Shown one piece after another: positions 27,688-36,134 of a stretch of 64,000 nucleotides of DNA. Within the stretch, counting starts at the first letter, position 1. Every line of letters starts with the position of its first letter. Origin of the DNA: an uncultured Micrococcaceae bacterium (lineage in GTDB: Bacteria; Actinomycetota; Actinomycetes; Actinomycetales; Micrococcaceae); the NCBI GenBank assembly GCA_947502645.1, contig CANNAD010000001.1, positions 1,054,001 to 1,118,000 of the forward strand. The letters are read 5' to 3'. Below the pieces are notes generated by a model. The model was not told the origin of the DNA, did not search any database, and worked only from the letters and a program-made list of their open reading frames with translations. Position numbers and translations under genes: made by a program.

Positions 27688-29064
27688 ATGACTTCATCCG
27701 GGAAAACCAAAGTACTCATACTTGGCGGCGGTTATGTCGGCCTGTATACGGCGTGGGGCCTTCAGAAACAGCTGGGCGATGTACCGCTGGACATTACCGT
27801 TCTTGAGCGCAACCCCTACATGACGTATCAGCCGCTGTTGCCCGAGGTGGCAGGCGGTCATGTGCTCTCGAGTGACGTGGCGGTCAACCTTCGGCGGACG
27901 CTGAATAAGTGCCGGATCCTTCGCGGTGAACTCGTCAGCCTGGACTGCGAGGCGCGGACGGCGGAGGCTGAACTGCTGGACGGACACCGCCAGACGCTGG
28001 AATACGATCACGTGGTCTTCGCCCTCGGCGCGATCACGCGGGTGTTTCCCACTCCGGGGCTGGAGGAGCACGCCGTCGGCTTCAAGACCATTGAAGAAGC
28101 GGACTATGTCCGGAACACCATGCTGAACAATATTGCGCTGGCGGCGGCTTCCACGGATGAGGATGTACGACGCCGGGCCCTCACCTTTGTGTTCATCGGC
28201 GGCGGCTACACGGGCGTGGAGGCCATGGCAGAGTTGAATGACCTCGCCAAGACCGCGATCAAGGACTATCCGCAGCTGCAGAACTCGGACATGACCTGGG
28301 TTCTTGTGGAGGCCCTGGATCGGGTTGCACAGGAGGTGGGGCCGGAGCTTTCTGAGTGGACGCTGCACCGGCTGCGTGAACGTGGCATAGACGTGCGGTT
28401 GAAGACCACGATGAAGTCCTGTGCGGACTCGGTTGTGGAACTCAGCGACGGCGACCGGCTGCCGGCGGGGCTGATCGTGTGGACGGCCGGCGTTACGCCG
28501 AACCCGGTACTCGACAGGACCAACGTTCCACGGGGACCCAAAGGTCATGTCAATGCGAACGCCAGAATGCAGGTGATCCGCGACGATGAGTCAGTGGTGG
28601 AAGGGGCCTGGGCCGCCGGAGATAACGCGCAGATCCCCAATCTGACGGAGGAGAAACAACCTGCCTACTATCCGCCGAATGCGCAGAACGCTGTCCGGCA
28701 GGCCAAGCTGCTGGCCCGGAACATCACCGCTGCGGTGCGCGGTGAGGACATCCAGGAGTACCGGCACAGATCTCTCGGCGCACTGGCCGAGTTCGGTGTT
28801 GGCAAGGGTGCTGCCAATATTCGTGGCCTGAAGCTTCGTGGACTCCCCGCCTGGTTGGCGCACCGGGCGTATCACGGCATGGCGCTGCCCACGTTCAACC
28901 GAAAGTGGCGCGTAGTCTCCCGCTGGCTGACGGACACCGTGGCCAAGCCGAACGTTTCGTCACTGTCCGCCATCGAGAACCCACGCCGGGATTTCGTGGA
29001 AGGATTGAAGCAGCAGCGGGAACAGCGCGAACGTCAGGAACGTGAGAAGAAGCAGGACAGCTGA
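27688..29064 (+). CDS. ndh: Type II NADH dehydrogenase (NAD(P)/FAD oxidoreductase)
   Basis: 458 aa. Non-proton-pumping NADH:quinone oxidoreductase at the membrane surface. FAD site LILGGGYVGLYTAWGL at the N-terminus; NADH site FVFIGGGYTGVEAMAEL in the middle; second FAD contact WAAGDNAQIPN. The C-terminal part is basic and could form the membrane-anchoring helices. The frame is open upstream to 27514, but that region overlaps the tRNA-Lys terminator; ATG 27688 (or GTG 27682) behind GGAAGGA is the start. Confidence 0.93.
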   Translation: MTSSGKTKVLILGGGYVGLYTAWGLQKQLGDVPLDITVLERNPYMTYQPLLPEVAGGHVLSSDVAVNLRRTLNKCRILRGELVSLDCEARTAEAELLDGHRQTLEYDHVVFALGAITRVFPTPGLEEHAVGFKTIEEADYVRNTMLNNIALAAASTDEDVRRRALTFVFIGGGYTGVEAMAELNDLAKTAIKDYPQLQNSDMTWVLVEALDRVAQEVGPELSEWTLHRLRERGIDVRLKTTMKSCADSVVELSDGDRLPAGLIVWTAGVTPNPVLDRTNVPRGPKGHVNANARMQVIRDDESVVEGAWAAGDNAQIPNLTEEKQPAYYPPNAQNAVRQAKLLARNITAAVRGEDIQEYRHRSLGALAEFGVGKGAANIRGLKLRGLPAWLAHRAYHGMALPTFNRKWRVVSRWLTDTVAKPNVSSLSAIENPRRDFVEGLKQQREQRERQEREKKQDS

Positions 29065-29100
29065 CGACCGTCGGCAGGTGCGGGAAGAAGGGCAGTGGAG

Positions 29101-29643
29101 ATGCTGGTGATAGCGGGTATCGCCATTGCGCTGACCGCGCTTGGTACGGCAGTCGCCGTCAATGCTGCTGCCGCACGTCAGCAGGGCGCCGATGCGATGT
29201 TCTGGTACGGCTTTCTCGGCGTGACCGCGTTGATCGCCGAAGTGGTCTGGTTCGCGGTGGCCTGGCCCTCGCTGGCCGGAGTTGGTGTCCTTTTCGCCGG
29301 GCTGTGCACGGGGGCGGCGGGCTGGTGGCTCGTCAGGACCCAGCGGAGACGCAGGGCGGTGCTTCGCGAGTCACTGACCGATGCGCGCTGGCGGGAGCTG
29401 GAAAAACGGCACGACGCCGTGCTCTCGCGGTGGACAGCGTATGAACTGGATCCGGCGCTGGCCATTGCGCATCCTGAGCTGACGGACTCCCGTGTACCCG
29501 AGGTCGCGGAGGTGATCCGGGCGCTCAAACGGGCCACCCGTACCCGTAACCACGCAGGGGACCGTGGCGCCTATGCCACCGCCGTCCAGGATCTGGAGAC
29601 CGCGTTTCAGAAGGCCGAGCGCGGCGTCAGTCTCGAGTCCTGA
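29101..29643 (+). CDS. Hypothetical membrane protein
   Basis: 180 aa. Three hydrophobic segments (about residues 1-24, 34-52 and 55-78) then a cytoplasmic helical domain that begins RTQRRRRAVLRESLTDARW. ATG 29101 is preferred because AAGAAGGG lies eight bases upstream; GTG 29095 is possible. Directly downstream of ndh, likely same operon. Its last 17 bases overlap the 3' end of glsA on the other strand. No family recognised. Confidence 0.7.
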   Translation: MLVIAGIAIALTALGTAVAVNAAAARQQGADAMFWYGFLGVTALIAEVVWFAVAWPSLAGVGVLFAGLCTGAAGWWLVRTQRRRRAVLRESLTDARWRELEKRHDAVLSRWTAYELDPALAIAHPELTDSRVPEVAEVIRALKRATRTRNHAGDRGAYATAVQDLETAFQKAERGVSLES

Positions 29644-31453
29644 CAGCCATTTCACGCAGCTGCTGGTCAACCCGGACGTACGCGTCCCTGGTCAGGGCCT
29701 TCCAGAGAGCTACAGACAAGCGCGGGTTGTCTTCCTCCAGCGCGTCGATGGTCGCAGCTTCCAGTAGTTTGAGCGACACCTTCCCAATGGCCTTCACCGT
29801 TGTTTCCTGACGGTCCTCGCTACCGAGCGCCAGTTCACCGAACGTCATACCCGCCGAGAGCTTGGATGTCTGGATCCGGTCGCCGGAGGGATCGCGCAGA
29901 TAACCAGCCACCCTCCCGGACTCGATGAAGTGGACGCCACCAAATTTCTGTCCCACGCGGCGGATGATGTCGCCGTCGTCGTACGTTCTTTCCACCATCA
30001 GTTCCTGGAGTGATCGGGCGTCCTCATCGCTCATGGTGCCCAGAGCCGGACTGTTGGCGGCCTCAACCTTCGACGGCATGCACAACTCGTTGCCGTAGCG
30101 GCGAATCAGCGTGGACTCACACCATTCGACGGCGCCTGAGCGGGTGTCGAAGACGGGCACCGGAGACTCATCGTTTTCCGGTGTGGATTCGAGGTAGCTG
30201 GTCACCTTTGATTCGGGATCCACGAGGAGCAGCTCGCGGCCTTCATTTTTCAGTTCCTGCCAGCTGGAATGGAACATGCGCAAGCTGATGTCTGCCACTT
30301 CGTCGACGCGGCGGATGTCTAGTATCACGTGTTCAACTTCGTCGGGAAGTGTAGTGATGGCACGGACCATCGCTTCGGCGCCGGCGAAGAGCAGATCTCC
30401 CTGCAGTTCCAGCACTTCTGCCCGGTGCCCGTGTTCCTCGAGGACTTCTGCTGATTCATCGTTGCGGCGGATGCCCGACGGCGTTTTGGTGATCGGGTAG
30501 CTGCTGCGCACCGTTGAGCGGCCGGTTCTGCCGGCGCGGACGAAGTGCAGTTCCAGTTCGCGCGAAATGCGCTCGCACGCTGACATGCCCCGAACGCTGT
30601 GGCCGAACTCGTCCAGCGGCGGTGCGAAGACGGCCAGCCCAACCTGTCCGGGCAGGATGGCGATAATGCCGCCTCCGACGCCGGACTTTGCGGGCATCCC
30701 CACGCTGGTGACCCATTCGCCGGCGGCGTCGTACATGCCGCAGGTGGTCATGACGCTGAGGACCCGCTCGACGACGTCCACTTCCATGACCCGTTGTCCC
30801 GTGACGGGGTTTACGCCGTTGTTGGCCAGAGTCGCGGCCATGACTGCGAGGTCACGGCAGTCCACGTTGACGGAGCACTGCATGAAGTAGTCCCTGAGAA
30901 CGGGGTCGGGGTCCGTTTCGAGGATGCCGAAGTTGCGCAGCATGTGCCCGATGGCACGGTTGCGGTGTCCGTGGACCAGTTCAGAGGTGAAGACGTCCTC
31001 TGCGACGTCGAGATCGCGGCCAGCGTAGGACGAGTAGGCGTTGAGGATGCGGGTGGGGCGTGAGCCGTTGGTGCCTCCGCGAACCAGTGACACTGCCGCT
31101 ATGGCTCCGGCGTTGATCATGGGGTTCATGGGCCGCCCGGTGCTGGGCTCCAGGGAGATCTCGTTGAAGGCGTCACCTGAGGGTTCCACATCGATCTTCT
31201 CGTCCACGGCATCGAACCCGATATCGTCCAGGGCCAGGCCGTAGGTGAACGGCTTCGAAATGGATTGGATGCTGAAGTTCTCGCGCGTATCGCCGGTCTC
31301 GTAGACGTACCCGTCCACGGTTGCCAGTGCGATTCCGAACAGGTCCGGATTCACGGTTGCCAGTTCGGGTATGTACGACGCCGGCTGACCGCCGTCGATT
31401 TTCAGAGTGTCGTGATGGACGTCCTCAAGGAACTTCTCGATTGGCGACTTCAT
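29627..31453 (-). CDS. glsA: Glutaminase fused to STAS and cyclic-nucleotide-binding domains
   Basis: 608 aa, about twice the length of a plain glutaminase. Residues 1-310 are a complete GlsA domain that hydrolyses glutamine to glutamate and ammonia, with the serine-hydrolase S-x-x-K (S64-x-x-K67 in SIQSISKPF) and MNPMINAGAIA. About 340-450 is a STAS-like domain (EVLELQGDLLFAGAEAMVRA, then ILDIRRVDEVADI). About 470-600 is a Crp-like cyclic-nucleotide domain (DGDIIRRVGQKFGGVHFIESGRV, then FGELALGSEDRQETTV). The tail suggests allosteric control; whether it binds cAMP is not shown. The ATG lies six bases after TAGCCT, a leaderless geometry. Confidence 0.93.
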   Translation of the reverse strand: MKSPIEKFLEDVHHDTLKIDGGQPASYIPELATVNPDLFGIALATVDGYVYETGDTRENFSIQSISKPFTYGLALDDIGFDAVDEKIDVEPSGDAFNEISLEPSTGRPMNPMINAGAIAAVSLVRGGTNGSRPTRILNAYSSYAGRDLDVAEDVFTSELVHGHRNRAIGHMLRNFGILETDPDPVLRDYFMQCSVNVDCRDLAVMAATLANNGVNPVTGQRVMEVDVVERVLSVMTTCGMYDAAGEWVTSVGMPAKSGVGGGIIAILPGQVGLAVFAPPLDEFGHSVRGMSACERISRELELHFVRAGRTGRSTVRSSYPITKTPSGIRRNDESAEVLEEHGHRAEVLELQGDLLFAGAEAMVRAITTLPDEVEHVILDIRRVDEVADISLRMFHSSWQELKNEGRELLLVDPESKVTSYLESTPENDESPVPVFDTRSGAVEWCESTLIRRYGNELCMPSKVEAANSPALGTMSDEDARSLQELMVERTYDDGDIIRRVGQKFGGVHFIESGRVAGYLRDPSGDRIQTSKLSAGMTFGELALGSEDRQETTVKAIGKVSLKLLEAATIDALEEDNPRLSVALWKALTRDAYVRVDQQLREMAVRTRD

Positions 31454-31459
31454 TCCCCA

Positions 31460-31465
31460 AGGCTA
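31460..31465 (-). promoter_or_regulatory. Candidate leaderless -10 box of glsA
   Basis: TAGCCT, six bases (TGGGGA), ATG on the minus strand. Confidence 0.55.
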
Positions 31466-31542
31466 ACCGGACGCATGCTTACTTCCGTATCGTGTTGCGT
31501 CTGGCGCTTGTCATGGCAGTCCCCGAGTGGGACGCTCGCAAT

Positions 31543-31830
31543 ATGAGCGAGGACAATACAGTAATCAAAAATGAAGAGCGGAACCGTTACGAGATCGTGG
31601 TCGACGGCGAAGCGGCCGGATTTATTGAGTACCGGGAACACGAGGGCTACGTGGATTTCCTGCACACCGTGGTTGGCGAGAAGTTCTCCGGTCAGGGACT
31701 GGCCGGTCAGCTCGCGCAGAATGCGGTGTCGGACGTCATCTCGAATGGCGCGAAGGTCAAGCCCACGTGCTCCTACGTAGCCAAGTGGTTTGAGAAGCAT
31801 CCGGAGTTCCAGGAGCATGTGGCTAAATAG
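31543..31830 (+). CDS. Small GNAT-family N-acetyltransferase (YjdJ-like)
   Basis: 95 aa. A minimal GNAT domain of the YjdJ type: GEAAGFIEYREHEGYVDFLHTVV, then the acetyl-CoA loop GEKFSGQGLAGQLAQNAV and the C-terminal SYVAKWFEKHPEF. The substrate is unknown. ATG 31543 has no good ribosome binding site; a longer form from ATG 31513 is possible. Divergent from glsA. Confidence 0.85.
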   Translation: MSEDNTVIKNEERNRYEIVVDGEAAGFIEYREHEGYVDFLHTVVGEKFSGQGLAGQLAQNAVSDVISNGAKVKPTCSYVAKWFEKHPEFQEHVAK

Positions 31831-31899
31831 GCCGTTAATCAAGCTGACCCCGGCTTCTGCGTATGGGGGGACAGCAGAAGGCGGGGCCAGTGAAACCAG

Positions 31900-31925
31900 T
31901 ATACTTGCATACCGGTAGTACAAGT
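31900..31925 (+). promoter_or_regulatory. Promoter -10 (TATACT) and overlapping dyad before the HTH gene
   Basis: TATACT at 31900-31905 is a near-consensus -10. An imperfect dyad runs from ACTTG (31903) to CAAGT (31925) around ACCGGT and would cover the transcription start, where an autoregulator could bind. Confidence 0.5.
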
Positions 31926-31941
31926 CCAATCAGAAGGTTTC

Positions 31942-32670
31942 ATGACTGTATCGGCGAAGTCCTTTCAGCGGTGGCGCCTTCACGTTGCGGCTGAGGTCAG
32001 CCTGACCGAGCTGTGCAGACAAGCTGGTTTCAAGAGGGCCACGTTGGCTCAGCAGCTGGTGCGCGGCAAGGTGAGTGTCACCGCCGTCGTGGCTATTTCC
32101 CGCAGTCTCGGGCTTGCCCCGGTGAAGGAGTTGTCCTCCTTTGACCCTTTTGGCGATCTCGCTGACGGAGTTCGGGAGCCAACTGCTGCGGAGTTGTTGA
32201 GCCAGGTCTCGCACCTGGATGTGATGGAGTATCTCGTTCAGCGCAGCCGCGCAGACGAGAAGGAAACGGTGCTTCCGCAGCCGGGTCCCCTTCCGCATCC
32301 AGCGTCTGTGCGGACGTGGCTTGAGGCTGTCGATCGGGGCGATCTTCGGCAGATGATGGCGAACGTGAGCGGTGTTGCACCGCAGAATATTTCGGCTGCT
32401 GTCAGCGCCAACAGGCTCAGCCCTCATCTGGCGGTGATTGCTGCGCGCCTTTCGGAGGTGTCGTTGACCAGTGGTCTGGTGGTCACTGGAATACTGACGC
32501 CGGAAGAGGGCTCGTGGCCTAATGGGGGACGTAGCGAAGCGCTCCTGCAGCTGCGCGACAGCAAGTTGGTGGCGCTGGCACAGGGGAGACTTGAGGAAAT
32601 GGCCAAGGCCGTAAGAAAGCGTGAGCGGGATGACGAACGGGCCCGGGAAGTCTGGGAGACACTGGGATGA
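31942..32670 (+). CDS. HTH-type DNA-binding protein
   Basis: 242 aa. The N-terminal 60 residues read as an XRE-like helix-turn-helix (LTELCRQAGFKRATLAQQLVRGKVSVTAVVAISRSLGL). A second, similar repeat may be present at about residues 125-180 (RQMMANVSGVAPQNISAAVSANRLSPHLAVIAARLSEV). The rest is charged and helical. AGAAGG precedes ATG 31942. It overlaps the following membrane gene by four bases, so the two work as a pair. No specific regulator family is assigned. Confidence 0.7.
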   Translation: MTVSAKSFQRWRLHVAAEVSLTELCRQAGFKRATLAQQLVRGKVSVTAVVAISRSLGLAPVKELSSFDPFGDLADGVREPTAAELLSQVSHLDVMEYLVQRSRADEKETVLPQPGPLPHPASVRTWLEAVDRGDLRQMMANVSGVAPQNISAAVSANRLSPHLAVIAARLSEVSLTSGLVVTGILTPEEGSWPNGGRSEALLQLRDSKLVALAQGRLEEMAKAVRKRERDDERAREVWETLG

Positions 32671-33395
32671 ATGCTGAAATCATCAAGTTTGTGGTGCTGG
32701 GTGTTGTGCTGATCGCGGCATTGATGCGGTTGAAGGCCACCATTCAGGGGAGGAACCGGAGCATTTTTGTTGCTCTTGTCCTCATGCTCGTGGGGGTTGC
32801 GCTCAGTATCGAGTCCATCTACCTCGCCGTTGACGGTGCCCTTGGGGGCCTCAATTACGCGAACCTCCTGATCCGCTTTGTCATGTTCACGATTTTTGTC
32901 ATTCTGGGCGTCAAGATGGCGAAGGCTTTTGAATCTCCGTGGGCGGCGCGGCTGATTGTTGGGCCTGTTGGTCTGGTGGTGCTTGCCATTTGTTCAGTGC
33001 TGGCCGTGCTGTTCTTTATTCAGAGCGATCTGCCGCAGTCGTCAGTGGGTCTGCATGATTACGGTTCGCAGGAAACTGTGCGCTGGTACGGCAGGATGGG
33101 GCGCATCTATCCCACGTTCGTAGCCGCCTGCCTGATTGTTCCCGCGGCGCGGTGTGCCCTGTCCAGGAGTGCATCGGTTGCCACGAGGGTTGCGTCCTCT
33201 TTGCTGACCGTTGGTTTCACGATCATGTTGGGTCACGAGATCGGCCGGGAGCTGCGGCTGGTGCACGGTATCTTGGACGTCATCCTGCCTTTCAGCACGG
33301 TTCTCCTGGTGACTGTGGGCCTGATCATGTTCGTCGTAGCGCGGGTTATGGGGGAAAAAGCTGAGCGTCCGAAAGCGTTATCCGACCGTTGTTGA
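32667..33395 (+). CDS. Integral membrane protein of the HTH gene pair
   Basis: 242 aa with six to seven hydrophobic segments (about residues 6-22, 32-52, 64-85, 95-118, 148-165, 175-193 and 210-232) and few charged residues between them. The ATG overlaps the HTH stop (ATGA). The coupling to a DNA-binding protein resembles other actinobacterial HTH-plus-membrane pairs whose roles are unknown. No transporter motif is visible. Confidence 0.7.
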   Translation: MNAEIIKFVVLGVVLIAALMRLKATIQGRNRSIFVALVLMLVGVALSIESIYLAVDGALGGLNYANLLIRFVMFTIFVILGVKMAKAFESPWAARLIVGPVGLVVLAICSVLAVLFFIQSDLPQSSVGLHDYGSQETVRWYGRMGRIYPTFVAACLIVPAARCALSRSASVATRVASSLLTVGFTIMLGHEIGRELRLVHGILDVILPFSTVLLVTVGLIMFVVARVMGEKAERPKALSDRC

Positions 33396-33424
33396 ATAGC
33401 GTTACAATTTCATATTTCGAACTG

Positions 33425-33540
33425 TAGATTATGAATATGTAACGTCCGCGAACCTTTCGAACGAGTGAGTTCGATCCAATGGGGGGTCGAGGGATTACGC
33501 CGGGGACCAGCCACAACGAACGGGTGGCTGGTCCCTTTTT
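33425..33540 (+). ncRNA. Candidate small RNA with its own promoter and terminator
   Basis: Between two converging genes, TTACAA (33402-33407), a 17-base spacer and TAGATT (33425-33430) form a plausible promoter. The transcript, from about 33437, would hold a TCGAAC/GTTCGA hairpin (33457-33474) and end at the strong terminator at 33503-33540, giving about 100 nt. Inferred from sequence signals alone. Confidence 0.4.
33503..33540 (+). terminator. Rho-independent terminator
   Basis: A perfect 12-bp stem GGGACCAGCCAC/GTGGCTGGTCCC (33503-33514, 33524-33535) followed by TTTTT. The best-formed intrinsic terminator in the window; it serves the plus strand, and its AAA flank allows no mirror T-run for ptsI. 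Confidence 0.9.
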
Positions 33541-35242
33541 AAAGGCCCAGCGACTGCAGAATCGGTAGCCGGTCCCGGACCAGCCGTCGGCCTTCTGCCG
33601 GGTCGGAGGCATGGACGGCGAGATCCGCGAGCTCCCGGGCGGTGTCCAGATCCACGGATTTGAGGACCGCGCTGACGGCCGGGAGTGATCGCGATGACAT
33701 CGAGAGGCTGTCCACCCCGAGGCCAACGAGTACGACGGCGAGGGCCGGATCGGCGGCGGCCTCACCACAGACGCTGATGGGCGGGGGAGCGTGCCGGGCG
33801 TCGTCGTTCTCCGTGGCAGTTCGCACTCCCTGAACGGTGAGTGAAACGAGACGGAGGACCGCCGGCTGCCAGGGGTCGTTCAGTGCGCCGAGTGATCCGA
33901 GATCCCTGTCCGCGGCCATGGCGTACTGGGTCAGATCGTTGGTCCCGATGGAGAGGAAATCCACGTGACGGGCAATGGCAGCCGCGCTCAGAGCGGCTGC
34001 GGGTACTTCCACCATGACGCCGGCGCTTCCCAGTCCTGCGCGCTCGCACAGCTGGGCAAACCCGGCGGCCTCTGCTGCTGTGGAGATCATGGGGGCCATG
34101 ACCTGGACGTCCGCCTCGGTTTCCTTCGATGCTGCCGCGATGGCCTCCAGCTGGCGTTCCAGTACACCCCCGCTGCCAGTCCGGTAGCCGCGGGTGCCCA
34201 GTGCGGGGTTCTGCTCCGGGGACGCGTTCAGGAAGGGGAGGGGTTGATCCGAGCTGGCATCCAGCGTGCGGATAATGACGGGCCGCCCGGGGAACTGCGC
34301 AAAAATCTGTTCGTACGCGGCGGCCTGCTCTCCCATAGACGGCTCAGTGTCCCGGTTGAGGAAGCAGAACTCGGTGCGCAGGAGCCCTATGCCTTCGGCG
34401 TTCGCTGCAGCGGCGTGTTCAGCTTCTGCTGCTGTGGCAACGTTGGCGAGCAGCGAAACGTGGTGCGCATCCGACGTCGTTCCGTGTCCGTTGAACGCGC
34501 CGAGAGAGGTGGTCTGTCTGGCCCAAAGGGCCACGGCGGCCCGTTCGGTGTCCCCGGGGTGCACGATGACAACCCCCGACGCACCATCAAGGTAAACCTC
34601 GACACCGTCCTGAAGTGCCTGCGTGCCCTCTGCCCCCACGACGGTGGGAATGCCCAGGCTCCTGGCCATGACTGCCGTGTGGGATTGCGGCCCGCCCGAG
34701 GTTGTGAGAATACCGACGACGACGGCCGGGTCGAGGGCGGCGGCGTCAGTTGGTGCGAGGGTGGCGGCGGCGAGGATGAAGGGCTTTCCGGGAGCGGGAA
34801 CTCCGGGCGCGGGCTGGCCTCGCAGTTCTGCCACGATGCGCGAGCGGACATCGAGGACGTCCTGGGTTCGCTGAGCCATGTAGCCGCCGAGGCCCCTGAG
34901 CATTTCTGCTACCTGACTACCTGCTTCCCACACGGCTCGCTCTGCGCTGACTCCGGCGACAATCTCGGCGTTGGCGGACTGGAGCAGCACGGGATCTGCG
35001 GCCATGAGTGCGGTTGTTTCGAGAAGGATTTTCGCGTCGCCCCCGGTGGCTTCGGCACGTGCATACAGTTCGGTCTGCACCGCTCGTGCGGCATCTTTCA
35101 GCCGGGCCTGCTCAGCCTCCACGGTGGTGCCGGCGCGGTCCCACGTTGCGTTCGCGCTCGGCTCCACCACGGCTGGCGGCATCCGGTAGACAGGGCCAAC
35201 AATGCGGCCGGGGCTGACTCCCATTCCCGCAAATTTCGTCAT
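33539..35242 (-). CDS. ptsI: PTS enzyme I (phosphoenolpyruvate-protein phosphotransferase)
   Basis: 567 aa. Takes phosphate from PEP and passes it to HPr, the common first step of sugar PTS uptake. The phosphorylated His is in TSGGPQSHTAVMARSLGIP; the PEP-binding core shows GIGLLRTEFCFLNRD and the catalytic Cys in VCGEAAADP. ATG 35242 follows AAGGACAAG. No ptsH is adjacent. Cytosolic. Confidence 0.95.
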   Translation of the reverse strand: MTKFAGMGVSPGRIVGPVYRMPPAVVEPSANATWDRAGTTVEAEQARLKDAARAVQTELYARAEATGGDAKILLETTALMAADPVLLQSANAEIVAGVSAERAVWEAGSQVAEMLRGLGGYMAQRTQDVLDVRSRIVAELRGQPAPGVPAPGKPFILAAATLAPTDAAALDPAVVVGILTTSGGPQSHTAVMARSLGIPTVVGAEGTQALQDGVEVYLDGASGVVIVHPGDTERAAVALWARQTTSLGAFNGHGTTSDAHHVSLLANVATAAEAEHAAAANAEGIGLLRTEFCFLNRDTEPSMGEQAAAYEQIFAQFPGRPVIIRTLDASSDQPLPFLNASPEQNPALGTRGYRTGSGGVLERQLEAIAAASKETEADVQVMAPMISTAAEAAGFAQLCERAGLGSAGVMVEVPAAALSAAAIARHVDFLSIGTNDLTQYAMAADRDLGSLGALNDPWQPAVLRLVSLTVQGVRTATENDDARHAPPPISVCGEAAADPALAVVLVGLGVDSLSMSSRSLPAVSAVLKSVDLDTARELADLAVHASDPAEGRRLVRDRLPILQSLGL

Positions 35243-35301
35243 CTTGTCCTTTCCAACGGGGGCGGGCCGCCCGTTGCAGTGGAGCCGTTCTGCGCGGTGA
35301 C

Positions 35302-35553
35302 CTAGATGTCGTCCCGAGTCTCATGCCGGGTGACGCGTTCGCCCGTTCCGGGGTCCTGCACTGTGCGCGATTCGGTGGTCCTGCGCTGGCTGCGCGGTGC
35401 ATTCATCAGAAGGGAGATGATCAGCCCCAGGACTCCTACGCCCATCAGGATGTATCCAACCAGCGTGAGGTCGATGAAGCTGACCAGGTCTGCTACCGCG
35501 AAAGCGAGGATTGCGCCGAGGGCAATCAGGACAATTGATGTGCCGATTCTCAT
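35302..35553 (-). CDS. DUF6458 small membrane protein
   Basis: 83 aa. Two hydrophobic helices (about residues 4-24 and 30-50) then a basic tail (APRSQRRTTESRTVQDPGTG). Matches the DUF6458 actinobacterial family; function unknown. ATG preceded by GGGAG. The AGTATGCT-core palindrome lies about 48 bases upstream. Confidence 0.85.
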   Translation of the reverse strand: MRIGTSIVLIALGAILAFAVADLVSFIDLTLVGYILMGVGVLGLIISLLMNAPRSQRRTTESRTVQDPGTGERVTRHETRDDI

Positions 35554-35596
35554 GGTGTCTCCCAGTTGCTAGTGACTTTCTGACCACTGTTGCATT

Positions 35597-35612
35597 CAAC
35601 AGCATACTGTTG
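35597..35612 (-). promoter_or_regulatory. AGTATGCT-core palindrome upstream of DUF6458 gene
   Basis: On the minus strand CAACAG-TATG-CTGTTG, arms perfectly complementary. Same core as at 12842, 35683 and 48107. Confidence 0.55.
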
Positions 35613-35680
35613 GTAGCGGAGATAGTGATCCAGGACACCCTTCAAGTTGTCCCAATCTTTTCCTGTGCTTTGCGTTATAA

Positions 35681-35694
35681 ACAAGTATGCTTAT
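35681..35694 (+). promoter_or_regulatory. AGTATGCT-core motif upstream of GlsB/YeaQ gene
   Basis: ACAAG-TATG-CTTAT, about 75 bases before the start codon. Second copy in this divergent intergenic region, each copy pointing toward a small stress membrane protein. Confidence 0.55.
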
Positions 35695-35767
35695 AGAGTG
35701 ATACATCGCTTCACCTTCCGCCCGACCGGGCGGGAACTTATGTGTCATCACGAGTAGAGGAGTAATG

Positions 35768-36025
35768 ATGGTCGACTTTCTGATCTTTCTTCTGTTGGGG
35801 TTGGTGGCAGGAGCCATCGCCAAACTAATTCTTCCCGGCAAGCAGGGCGGCGGCTGGATCGCTACGCTGATCCTCGGCGTCATCGGTGCCCTGTTGGGCG
35901 GCTTTATCGGTGGCATGTTCGGCTCGGGAACCGGCGGTTTCAACTTCATGTCGATCCTGTGGTCCGTTATCGGTGCGCTCATTGTTCTGGTGGTCTGGGG
36001 ATTCATCACCAAGCGCCGCGCCTGA
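35768..36025 (+). CDS. GlsB/YeaQ/YmgE family stress membrane protein
   Basis: 85 aa. Three hydrophobic segments rich in Gly: FLLLGLVAGAIAKLILPGKQGGG, then LILGVIGALLGGFIGGMFG and a C-terminal VIGALIVLVVWGFI. This is the transglycosylase-associated (YeaQ/YmgE) family, small proteins often induced by stress. Two in-frame ATGs (35765, 35768); the second has better spacing from GAGGAG. Terminator downstream. Confidence 0.9.
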   Translation: MVDFLIFLLLGLVAGAIAKLILPGKQGGGWIATLILGVIGALLGGFIGGMFGSGTGGFNFMSILWSVIGALIVLVVWGFITKRRA

Positions 36026-36065
36026 GACTGCTGGAAAATAATCAGCTGACGTAACCACGTCGCCG

Positions 36066-36100
36066 CGAAGGCCGGAAGCAAAACGCTTCCGGCCTTCGTT
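36066..36100 (+). terminator. Hairpin terminator after GlsB/YeaQ gene
   Basis: Perfect 14-bp stem (36066-36079 with 36085-36098, arm core GGCCGGAAGC), five-base AAAAC loop, then TT. Confidence 0.85.
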
Positions 36101-36134
36101 GTCTCTGCAGGAGCTCAAGCGATCAGGAGAAGTC

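Noticed and set aside
33965-35305. 446-codon open frame opposite ptsI
   Set aside because: Gly/Cys/His-rich mirror of enzyme I, no recognisable domain or ribosome binding site.
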